A DNA stretch of 37,537 bases from an uncultured Bacteroides sp. GTDB taxonomy: Bacteria; Bacteroidota; Bacteroidia; Bacteroidales; Bacteroidaceae. Made by a program: the position numbers and the translations under genes. Of this stretch, positions 7,671-14,157 are shown piece by piece (the first letter of the stretch is position 1; each line of letters begins with the position of its first letter). The stretch lies in NCBI RefSeq assembly GCF_949298305.1, contig NZ_CASFWU010000011.1, positions 1-37,537 of the forward strand, in the 5' to 3' direction. Under the pieces are notes generated by a model. That model saw only the letters and a list, made by a program, of their open reading frames with translations. It was not told the origin of the DNA and did no database searches.

Positions 7671-8693
7671 TCAATGAAGAATCTTGAATACCAGTTCGCG
7701 GAGCAGGTCTCCGTCCGTCAACGAAGAATTACCCACTCCCTTCGATTTGGCATCAGTATATCTGATTTCACCGATGATTTGCATGGTCTTAACTCCACTG
7801 TATCGCCTCATGGCAGTCAGATATTCGCGAGCCTGCCACGGTGTTTTCAGTCCCAGGAACGAGGCTACTCCCTGTTCGCTCTTTTCAGGCGCATAATAAG
7901 CCAGCATCAGATTAGAAAAGAATCCAAAAAGTAAGGATAAAGTCATCTGAATGGGATTATTCTTAGGATTTTCGTCAAAGTATTTTATTATCCTATTTGC
8001 TTTCAGAACATCTTTTTCGATTAAAGCGGTGCGAAGTTCAAAGTTGTTGTAGTCTTTGCTGATTCCGATGTTGTACTCAATCTGCTCAGGTGTGATGCGT
8101 GTCTGCTTTTTGGGAAGCGTTATGACCAGTTTTTCCAATTCACCTGTCAGACGACTAAGGTCTGTTCCCACAAAATCTGCCAGCATGGAGGTTGCTTTGG
8201 ACTCTATGTCGAGCCCTTTCCGTTTCAGGTAGGAAGTGATGAAAGCAGGCAGTTGTGCTTCCTTCAGTTTTTTGGATTCAAACAAGACTCCCACCTTCTC
8301 TATCTCTGCCGCCAGCTTCTTCCGACGGTCCAATACGCCGTGTTTGTGGCACAACACCAGAATGGTCGATTTCAGTGGCTTCTGCAAGTAATATACCAGT
8401 TCCTCTATGTTGCGGACTGATTGAGATTCTTTGACAATGACCACCTGATATTCGGACATCATGGGGTACCTTTTGGCGGCATTAATGATGGTGGCCACAT
8501 CTACATCAGCACCATATACAACGATCAGATTGAATTCTTTTTCTGTTTCCGTCAGCACGTGTTCTTCTATGTAGTCCGCAATAAGGTCAATGTAGTATGC
8601 TTCTTCCCCCATCAAGTAGTAGACGGGGCGATATTGTTTGGCACGAAGCTCTTTCAGGATGTCATCGCACGTGATTTCTTGTTTTCCAACCAT
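7671..8693 (-). CDS. holA: DNA polymerase III, delta subunit
   Basis: The delta subunit of the clamp loader opens the beta sliding clamp. The 340-residue product has the HolA layout: an AAA+-like N-terminal domain starting IKELRAK-type sequence (here ILKELRAKQYRPVYYLMGEE), an internal domain ending around KLVITLP, and a helical C-terminal collar domain (LRTALIEKDVLKANRIIKYF onwards). The frame is open to a TTG at 8708, but the ATG at 8693 (MVGKQEIT) lies 4 bp after the amn stop and is preferred. It is the second gene of an amn-holA pair. Confidence 0.92.
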   Translation of the reverse strand: MVGKQEITCDDILKELRAKQYRPVYYLMGEEAYYIDLIADYIEEHVLTETEKEFNLIVVYGADVDVATIINAAKRYPMMSEYQVVIVKESQSVRNIEELVYYLQKPLKSTILVLCHKHGVLDRRKKLAAEIEKVGVLFESKKLKEAQLPAFITSYLKRKGLDIESKATSMLADFVGTDLSRLTGELEKLVITLPKKQTRITPEQIEYNIGISKDYNNFELRTALIEKDVLKANRIIKYFDENPKNNPIQMTLSLLFGFFSNLMLAYYAPEKSEQGVASFLGLKTPWQAREYLTAMRRYSGVKTMQIIGEIRYTDAKSKGVGNSSLTDGDLLRELVFKILH

Positions 8694-8697
8694 GAGA

Positions 8698-9474
8698 TTA
8701 CCAGTCAAATTTCAGATGTCTAACGGTTTTTTTCTCTTCAATAATCATGCGTAGAGAATTGATGCCAATCTCTACGTGCTCGGTCACGTATTCGCGAGTG
8801 ACGAGGTCGTCGCTTTTTTCTGTTTTTACGCCTTCGGGAATCATGGGCTGGTCTGAAACCAGAAGCAGGGCACCCGTTGGTATGTGATTGGCAAATCCGC
8901 AACTGAACAGGGTGGCTGTCTCCATATCTACCGCCATGGCCCTTGTTTTGCGCAAATAATCTTTAAACATCTCGTCGTGTTCCCAGATGCGGCGGTTGGT
9001 CGTGTAAACGGTTCCGGTCCAGTAGTCACGTGCATGGTCACGAATGGCCGATGAAACGGCACGTTGCAGCATGAAGGCAGGCAAAGCCGGCACTTCTGGC
9101 GGAAAATAGTCATTTGAGGTCCCCTCGCCACGGATAGCGGCAATGGGAAGTATCAGGTCGCCTATTTGATTTTTCTTGCTTATACCGCCGCATTTGCCCA
9201 GAAACAGGCATGCTTTCGGCTGGATGGCACTCAGCAAGTCCATGATGATGGCTGCATTGGGACTTCCCATGCCAAAATTGATGATGGTCATTCCTTCGGC
9301 TCTGGCTGACAGCATGTTTGCATCGCGCCCCAGAATAGGAACATTGAATTTGTCAGCAAACAATTCTACATATTTGTTGAAGTTGGTCAGCAGGATGTAT
9401 TCATCAAAATCCTCCAGTCTCCGTTTGGTGTAGCGGGGAAGCCAATTGGCTACGATTTCTTCTTTTGTTCTCAT
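8698..9474 (-). CDS. amn: AMP nucleosidase
   Basis: AMP nucleosidase hydrolyses AMP to adenine and ribose 5-phosphate, helping balance the adenylate pool. The 258-residue protein is the short form common in Bacteroidetes: essentially the nucleoside-phosphorylase fold without the long N-terminal domain of the E. coli enzyme. Visible motifs are INFGMGSPNAAI (phosphate/ribose site), FLGKCGGIS, and AVDMETATLFSCG (purine-site glutamate). The assignment from a generic phosphorylase to AMP nucleosidase rests on family resemblance. The holA ATG follows 4 bp after the stop, so the two genes form an operon. Confidence 0.88.
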   Translation of the reverse strand: MRTKEEIVANWLPRYTKRRLEDFDEYILLTNFNKYVELFADKFNVPILGRDANMLSARAEGMTIINFGMGSPNAAIIMDLLSAIQPKACLFLGKCGGISKKNQIGDLILPIAAIRGEGTSNDYFPPEVPALPAFMLQRAVSSAIRDHARDYWTGTVYTTNRRIWEHDEMFKDYLRKTRAMAVDMETATLFSCGFANHIPTGALLLVSDQPMIPEGVKTEKSDDLVTREYVTEHVEIGINSLRMIIEEKKTVRHLKFDW

Positions 9475-9496
9475 AAGATTTCATTAAATTTGCGCG

Positions 9497-9547
9497 TTCA
9501 AGCTTCCAGTCGGGAAATCCCGAAAATGCTGGAATACGAAACTTGAA
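9497..9547. repeat. Nested palindrome between amn and the HsdR-N gene
   Basis: Three nested dyads: TTCAAG/CTTGAA (9497-9502, 9542-9547), TTCCAG/CTGGAA (9504-9509, 9529-9534) and CGGGA/TCCCG (9511-9522). It lies in the amn leader. Its right side, ACGAAACTTGAA, resembles the ends of the family 1 repeats, so it could be a reduced relative (inference). Confidence 0.5.
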
Positions 9548-9559
9548 TTATTTAACTGA

Positions 9560-9567
9560 CAAATATA
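9560..9567 (-). promoter_or_regulatory. -7 box of the amn-holA promoter
   Basis: The minus strand reads TATATTTG, matching TAnnTTTG, 86 bp upstream of the amn ATG. The resulting leader of about 75 nt would contain the nested palindrome at 9497-9547. Confidence 0.5.
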
Positions 9568-9571
9568 GTAA

Positions 9572-10021
9572 ATGTTACCATTAAACCTGCCTGCATTCGA
9601 CGCTAAAATTACTGTGAGAGACGGAAAAAATGTTATATTTGACGAGATTCGCCGTCGTTATGTCGCCCTGACCCCCGAAGAATGGGTGCGGCAACACTTC
9701 ATCCACTATCTTATTGCTCATAAGGGTTACCCGAAGGCACTTCTGGCAAACGAAGTGCAGGTTACTTTGAACGGAACCAAGAAACGGTGTGATACAGTGC
9801 TTTACAGACGGGATTTGACAGCGCGGATGATTGTGGAATACAAGGCGCCCGATATTGAGATTACCCAAGCTGTTTTTGACCAGATTATGCGCTACAATAT
9901 GGTTCTGAGGGTAGATTACCTGGTGGTCAGCAATGGGAGGCAGCATTTCTGTTGTCGCCTCGATTATGAACGAAACAGCTATTGTTTTTTGGAGGAGATT
10001 CCCGGATACGTTTCCCTTTGA
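9572..10021 (+). CDS. Stand-alone HsdR-N (type I restriction R N-terminal) domain protein
   Basis: A 149-residue protein resembling only the N-terminal nuclease part of type I restriction R subunits (the HSDR_N_2 family). The PD-(D/E)XK elements are visible: Asp74 in KRCDTVLY, then Glu89-Tyr90-Lys91 in VEYKAP, and a downstream QIMRYN (Gln104, Tyr108) of the QxxxY type found in type I nucleases. No helicase, specificity or methylase gene is near, and the gene sits among housekeeping genes. It is probably a small nuclease or DNA-end-related protein of unknown job, not a restriction system. Nuclease activity is inferred from the retained motif residues. Confidence 0.85.
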   Translation: MLPLNLPAFDAKITVRDGKNVIFDEIRRRYVALTPEEWVRQHFIHYLIAHKGYPKALLANEVQVTLNGTKKRCDTVLYRRDLTARMIVEYKAPDIEITQAVFDQIMRYNMVLRVDYLVVSNGRQHFCCRLDYERNSYCFLEEIPGYVSL

Positions 10022-10030
10022 TTGGAAAAC

Positions 10031-10084
10031 AAGACAGGCCAAGAAGGAGGAAACAACGTTCCCTTGCCTCTTGGCCTGTCTTTT
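10031..10084. terminator. Terminator between the HsdR-N and zinc-ribbon genes
   Basis: AAGACAGGCCAAGA at 10031-10044 pairs perfectly with TCTTGGCCTGTCTT at 10069-10082, followed by a T-run. It serves the plus-strand gene and, being convergent, possibly the minus-strand zinc-ribbon gene as well. Confidence 0.85.
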
Positions 10085-10108
10085 TAGTTTTTTTTCTGTG
10101 GCTAAGAA

Positions 10109-10936
10109 TTATTCGGCATCAGCACTTCTGCGTCTTCTCAACGGTTTTTCCTTTGCCGGTTCTTCTTTGGGTTCCATGTTTACACCTGCCAGTTCAGGGT
10201 CAATCAGGATGCGTCCGCAGTACTCACAAACAATCACTTTCTTGCGTGAGCGTACGTCCAATTGTCTCTGGGGCGGAATCTTGTTGAAACAACCGCCACA
10301 GGCATCACGTTGTACATACACAATGCCTAATCCGTTGCGGGAATTCTTGCGGATACGTTTGAAGGACTGGAGCAGACGCGGTTCTATTTTAGTTTCCAAA
10401 TCTTTGGCTTTGTCGCGCAGCCTTTCCTCTTCCTGCTTGGTTTCCGACACAATTTCATCCAACTCGTTCTTTTTTACTTCAAGATCCTTTTGCCTTTCCT
10501 CCAGAGTTTTAGCGCTTTCTTCTGCTTCGGCAGATTTTTCCTGTTCCTGAGCAGTGAATTCTTTGATGCGCTTTTCACAAAGTTCAATTTCCAATGTCTG
10601 GAATTCTATTTCCTTGCTGAGGAAATCATACTCACGGTTGTTGCGCACATTTTCTTGCTGCTCTTTGTATTTGGCTACCGAAACTTTGGCCGCCTCAATT
10701 TCAACCTTCTTACCGGCAATGGAAGTTTTTAATTCTGCCACTTCGGCCTTGATACGTTCAATACGGGTTTTCAGACCTGCTATTTCGTCCTCCAAGTCCT
10801 GTACTTCCAGCGGGAGTTCTCCCCGCAATGTCTTGATTTCGTCGATTTTGGACAATGTGGTCTGTAGCTGGTACAAGGTACTCAGTTTTTGCTCCACGGT
10901 CAGCTCCTGAGATTCTTTTTTTGTTTCTTTCGCCAT
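10109..10936 (-). CDS. Coiled-coil zinc-ribbon protein (zf-RING_7 / CdsZ-like)
   Basis: The 275-residue protein is a long helical hairpin (about residues 15-195, heptad-like with many Lys and Glu) followed by a C4 zinc ribbon: CGGC (Cys213, Cys216) and CEYC (Cys237, Cys240). The tail is basic (RRRR near the end). This is the architecture of the family including chlamydial CdsZ (CT398) and Helicobacter HP0958. Those relatives act as adaptors for secretion, sigma factor or flagellar components; the role in Bacteroides is not established. It follows the Nif3 gene by 5 bp in the same direction, a widespread pairing that suggests a linked function. Confidence 0.88.
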   Translation of the reverse strand: MAKETKKESQELTVEQKLSTLYQLQTTLSKIDEIKTLRGELPLEVQDLEDEIAGLKTRIERIKAEVAELKTSIAGKKVEIEAAKVSVAKYKEQQENVRNNREYDFLSKEIEFQTLEIELCEKRIKEFTAQEQEKSAEAEESAKTLEERQKDLEVKKNELDEIVSETKQEEERLRDKAKDLETKIEPRLLQSFKRIRKNSRNGLGIVYVQRDACGGCFNKIPPQRQLDVRSRKKVIVCEYCGRILIDPELAGVNMEPKEEPAKEKPLRRRRSADAE

Positions 10937-10941
10937 TTTTG

Positions 10942-12036
10942 TTACATGTATTTTATGGGATTCGTATTCACTTTGGTCATCTGAACTTCCAGATTGGGGA
11001 ACGTCTCCCGGATTAGTGTATAAAAGATTTCTTTTGTATATTGTTCACTCTCGTAATGTCCGATTTCTGCCAGCAGGATATCCGTTTCATGGCCGAAATA
11101 TTCATGGTACTTGATTTCACCCGTAATGAATACATCGGCCTGGTTGCCGATGGCGAGCGGTATCAAAAAGGCACCTGCTCCGCCACACAAGGCCACCTTC
11201 TGTATTTCTCGTCCAATGAGTTTGTTATGTCGGATACATCCCACTTCAAAAGTCTTTTTGATCTGTTTTAAAAACTCCAGTTCTGTTTCCGGAGCATCCA
11301 GCTCTCCGATGACGCCTGCCCCGGCCTGCATCCACTCGTTTTTCAACGGAAATATATCGAAGGCCGGTTCTTCGTAAGGATGGGCATTCAGCAACGCTCT
11401 AAGGACCTCCGCTCTCCGATAGGCAGGCAGAATAATTTCAATGCGTATTTCCTTCTCAGTGTGAAATTCCCCGATGTTACCGCAAAAAGGGTTTGTTCCC
11501 TCTCCTGCTCTGAAGGTTCCTTCTCCGCTTGTATTGTAGCTGCATTGGTCATATTTTCCAATACACCCTCCTCCTGCTTCAAACAAAGCCTCGCGTACCC
11601 GATTTGCTTCAGCTTCCGGGACAAAAGTCACCATTTTCAGCAACATGTTTTCTTTGGGTTCAAGAACACGTACATTCTTCAAACCGATTTTCTCGGCCAT
11701 TTTGAAATTGACACCTCCCCAAGCATTGTCCAGATTGGTATGAGCGGAATAGATAACTATTTCGTTTTTAATGGCCTTCAGTATGCAGCGTTCCACATAA
11801 TCTTTGCCGGTTATGGACTTGTAGCCTTTGAAGATAAGCGGATGGTGTGAGATTACCAGATTATATCCCAAGGCAATGGCCTCGTCCAGCACAGCTTCAG
11901 TAACGTCAAGACACAATAAAGCCCCTGTTGCTTCCGCATCTGTTAGTCCAATTTGCAAGCCGGCATTGTCAAATCCGTCTTGCAAAGGCAGAGGCGCGAA
12001 CCGTTCAAGGGCGCTTACGATTTCCTTTATTTTCAT
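10942..12036 (-). CDS. Nif3-like dinuclear metal centre protein
   Basis: A 364-residue member of the Nif3 / GTP cyclohydrolase I type 2 homologue family, the long form with an inserted domain. Conserved metal ligands are visible: His64 and His65 in SHHPLIFKG, His99 and Asp103 in SAHTNLDNA, and His327 and Glu331 in GHYESE. The biochemical activity of the family is uncertain. The frame is open to 12084, but a TATCTTTG promoter box at 12058-12065 lies in that extension, so I start at the ATG at 12036 (MKIKEIVSAL). It heads a two-gene operon with the zinc-ribbon protein. Confidence 0.92.
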   Translation of the reverse strand: MKIKEIVSALERFAPLPLQDGFDNAGLQIGLTDAEATGALLCLDVTEAVLDEAIALGYNLVISHHPLIFKGYKSITGKDYVERCILKAIKNEIVIYSAHTNLDNAWGGVNFKMAEKIGLKNVRVLEPKENMLLKMVTFVPEAEANRVREALFEAGGGCIGKYDQCSYNTSGEGTFRAGEGTNPFCGNIGEFHTEKEIRIEIILPAYRRAEVLRALLNAHPYEEPAFDIFPLKNEWMQAGAGVIGELDAPETELEFLKQIKKTFEVGCIRHNKLIGREIQKVALCGGAGAFLIPLAIGNQADVFITGEIKYHEYFGHETDILLAEIGHYESEQYTKEIFYTLIRETFPNLEVQMTKVNTNPIKYM

Positions 12037-12057
12037 TTCAACGGAGAAATTTGCTTG

Positions 12058-12065
12058 CAAAGATA
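12058..12065 (-). promoter_or_regulatory. -7 box of the Nif3/zinc-ribbon operon
   Basis: The minus strand reads TATCTTTG, 22 bp upstream of the ATG at 12036. It rules out the longer N-terminus of the Nif3-like protein. Confidence 0.65.
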
Positions 12066-12151
12066 CTAAAAAGCCGTGAATCACAGTGCTGTTTTGTTTT
12101 TTTTTTGCAAAATAGCTTCTATGACACAGATGTTGCTTGCCCTTCTTTCCT

Positions 12152-12159
12152 TACCTTTG
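12152..12159 (+). promoter_or_regulatory. -7 box upstream of the CobI-type gene
   Basis: TACCTTTG matches TAnnTTTG, with TTGC at 12132-12135 as a possible -33 element. The predicted transcript start near 12167 precedes family 1 repeat copy A, so the repeat would be transcribed as the leader of this gene. I found no cobalamin riboswitch hallmarks in the leader. Confidence 0.55.
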
Positions 12160-12180
12160 CAGGGTCAAATTGATTTAAAA

Positions 12181-12356
12181 TTCAAGTTTCGGTTTTACCG
12201 GAACTTGAAGAAGTTAGTAGGAGTTATCGCCCGCCTTGAGTCGGGCTGAGGAGTTAAAGGTCAATAGAAAGTAAATGGTTTACAAAGTATCGGCTTTACT
12301 CTTTAACTTCTTAACTACTTAACTACCCAATGAATATTTTAAAAAGAAACTTTAGT
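12181..12356 (+). repeat. Family 1 intergenic repeat, copy A
   Basis: It begins CAAGTTTCGGTTTTACCGG and ends with the block TTAACTACTTAACTACC and a degenerate AAACTTTAGT. Its internal hairpin is GCCCG...CGGGC (12229-12246). Copy A carries ATGAATATT where copies D, E and F read AGAAATATT, so the apparent ATG at 12330 of the downstream gene belongs to the repeat. Confidence 0.75.
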
Positions 12357-12371
12357 AAAATAAAAAAAATA

Positions 12372-13097
12372 ATGGACGAGCATACAAAGTTAAATTCGAT
12401 ACGTTTTGTCTCTTTAGGACCGGGAGATCCGGAGCTGATTACTGTGAAAGGGCTGAAGGCATTGCAGGAGGCCGATTGCATATTCTGTCCCGAGACAGTT
12501 ACACGGCAGGGGGAAGGGCTGTCGAGAGCAGCAGACATCATGCTTGAGCTCGGCATAGATAGTCGGCATTTCTACCGTTTCAGCCTTCCTATGGACAAAC
12601 GGCGCGAAAAAGCATTGGAAGCATACGACAAGGTGTGCGTCGAGGCAGCCAACCTATGGAAAAAAGGATTAAAAGTCTGCTTGGTAGCAGAAGGAGATGC
12701 GGGCCTTTACTCCTCTGTACATTACGTTTATGAGAAACTGGACTCGGAAGGAATCCCCGTGGAGCACATAGCCGGCATACCTGCCTTTATTGCGGCTGGA
12801 GCCTGTGGAGGATTGCACATTGTCAGCCAGGAAGAGCGGCTGATGGTCGTTCCCGGTGTCGTGACAGCCGATGAAATCGGTAATTTTGTGGGAAACGGAC
12901 ATGCTGTAGTTATCATGAAGTTGTCCCGTTGTAAAGAAGAGATTAAGCGGTGTCTTCAGTTGCATCCGGAATATGATTATCATTATTTTGAAAATGTAGG
13001 GCTTCCCAATGAAGTCTGTTTGCAGGAAACGGAGCAGATTGAAACAGCGGCTTTCCCCTATTTTTCGCTTCTGATTGTCCGACCCAAAGCATCTTAA
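12372..13097 (+). CDS. Precorrin-2 / cobalt-factor II C20-methyltransferase family protein
   Basis: A SAM-dependent tetrapyrrole methylase of the CobI/CbiL type, which methylates C20 of the corrin ring during cobalamin synthesis. Visible are the N-terminal FVSLGPGDPELITVKG signature, the VAEGDAGLYSS loop, AGIPAFIAAGA, and VIMKLSRC. No other cobalamin gene is in the window, so the pathway role is inferred from sequence alone. The frame is open from an ATG at 12330, but those first 14 codons derive from the end of a family 1 repeat. The ATG at 12372 (MDEHTKLNS, 241 residues) is the likelier start. Confidence 0.82.
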   Translation: MDEHTKLNSIRFVSLGPGDPELITVKGLKALQEADCIFCPETVTRQGEGLSRAADIMLELGIDSRHFYRFSLPMDKRREKALEAYDKVCVEAANLWKKGLKVCLVAEGDAGLYSSVHYVYEKLDSEGIPVEHIAGIPAFIAAGACGGLHIVSQEERLMVVPGVVTADEIGNFVGNGHAVVIMKLSRCKEEIKRCLQLHPEYDYHYFENVGLPNEVCLQETEQIETAAFPYFSLLIVRPKAS

Positions 13098-13098
13098 A

Positions 13099-13335
13099 AC
13101 TTTAAGTTTCGGTTTTACCGAATTGAAAATCGGCGAAGCCAAACTTGCAGGAGTTAGAGGAGTTAGAAGAAGTTATCGCCCGCCAGGGCGGGCTAAGGAG
13201 TTAAAGGCCAATAGACCTGTTACTACCAATTTTTCCTTTTGCAAGACTGTCGGCTTTAACTTCTAACAGAGCAAAGCGAAGTGATAACTTATAACTTCTT
13301 AACTTCTAACAAAATATCGAACCCGAAACTTGAGT
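13099..13335 (+). repeat. Family 1 intergenic repeat, copy B
   Basis: It starts 2 bp after the CobI-type stop, with ACTTTAAGTTTCGGTTTTAC at one end and CCGAAACTTGAGT at the other. The hairpin is GCCCGCC/GGCGGGC (13178-13193). It contains the GAAAATCGGCGAAGCC block shared with copies E and G, and a longer right half than the others. TAAA flanks it on both sides (13095-13098, 13336-13339), too short to be proof of a target duplication. Confidence 0.8.
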
Positions 13336-13350
13336 TAAAGCTGATTTAAC

Positions 13351-13506
13351 TTAAGTTTCGCAAGTGCTCAACTTGCTAGTTGACAAGGCTTCAGTCAACA
13401 AGTTTACAAGGCTGGAATGCCCTGTTTGACCAAATGCCGCTTGGAACGGCTCGCTACAAACGCCTTGTCAACTCGTCAACTGCAACTTGAGCTTGCGAAA
13501 GTTGAG
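13351..13506 (+). repeat. Family 2 intergenic repeat, copy 1
   Basis: A roughly 155-bp element with long imperfect inverted ends: AAGTTTCGCAAGTGCTCAAC on the left, GCAACTTGAGCTTGCGAAAG on the right, plus an inner AGTTGACAAGGC/GCCTTGTCAACT pair. It lies 15 bp after family 1 copy B. A second, closely similar copy is at 17992-18136. Confidence 0.8.
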
Positions 13507-13557
13507 TGATTTAATACAATTTCGCATACCATAGGCGGCGTTTTTAGGGAAAAGAAC

Positions 13558-13565
13558 TACCTTTG
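13558..13565 (+). promoter_or_regulatory. -7 box of the DUF1573 gene
   Basis: TACCTTTG matches TAnnTTTG, 32 bp upstream of the ATG at 13598. The promoter lies beyond the family 2 repeat, so the repeat is upstream of the transcript. Confidence 0.65.
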
Positions 13566-13597
13566 TCCCCTAATAAATCATTAAAGCAGAGACAGAC

Positions 13598-13993
13598 ATG
13601 AAAAAAATTGCTTTGTATATGTTGATGCTCGTTTTGAGCATCGGCTATGTAGCTGCCCAAGGAAAGGCAGACATCAAGTTTGACAAGACCACTCACGACT
13701 TCGGCACTTTCTCTGAGAACGATCCGGTTGTAAGTTGTGTTTTTACATTCACTAATGTGGGAGACGCTCCGCTGGTCATTCACCAAGCAGTGGCCTCTTG
13801 CGGTTGTACAGTTCCCGAATATACCCAAGAACCGGTTTTACCAGGCAAGAAAGGTACTATCAAGATAACTTACAACGGTACGGGAAAATATCCCGGACAT
13901 TTCAAGAAATCCATCACGTTGCGGACTAACGCCAAGACAGAAATGATGAGAATTTACGTCGAAGGAGATATGACGGCAAAAGATGCAAAATAA
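13598..13993 (+). CDS. DUF1573 exported protein
   Basis: A 131-residue protein with a signal peptide (MKKIALYMLMLVLSIGYVAA, cleavage about residue 20). The rest is a single immunoglobulin-like DUF1573 domain: KFDKTTHDFGTF, then FTNVGDAPLVI, the family's ASCGCTVP motif, and PGKKGTIKITYN. DUF1573 proteins are common in Bacteroidetes envelopes; no enzymatic role is known to me. It has its own promoter and a strong terminator, so it is a single-gene unit. Confidence 0.9.
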   Translation: MKKIALYMLMLVLSIGYVAAQGKADIKFDKTTHDFGTFSENDPVVSCVFTFTNVGDAPLVIHQAVASCGCTVPEYTQEPVLPGKKGTIKITYNGTGKYPGHFKKSITLRTNAKTEMMRIYVEGDMTAKDAK

Positions 13994-14010
13994 TTTGCCT
14001 TTTGGCATGA

Positions 14011-14048
14011 AAAAAAAGGAGAATTCTATGGGATTCTCCTTTTTTTTT
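14011..14048 (+). terminator. Terminator of the DUF1573 gene
   Basis: GGAGAAT (14018-14024) pairs with ATTCTCC (14033-14039) and the stem extends through an A-run on the left and a T-run on the right. It is a textbook Rho-independent terminator starting 18 bp after the stop. Confidence 0.9.
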
Positions 14049-14157
14049 GCTTTCTTTGAGAAATTTTTCATCGCAACTTGCAAGGTTGCGCCTCGTTACC
14101 CTACCAAATGGGTGTCTTAACCTTTAAATTAGAATCATTTAGAACCAAATTTGGGAC

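Noticed and set aside
9572..10021. Type I restriction-modification system
   Set aside because: Only the small N-terminal nuclease-like domain is present; there are no hsdM, hsdS or helicase sequences in the window.
12167..12371. Cobalamin riboswitch in the leader of the CobI-type gene
   Set aside because: The leader is occupied by family 1 repeat copy A and I could not find a B12-box-like sequence.
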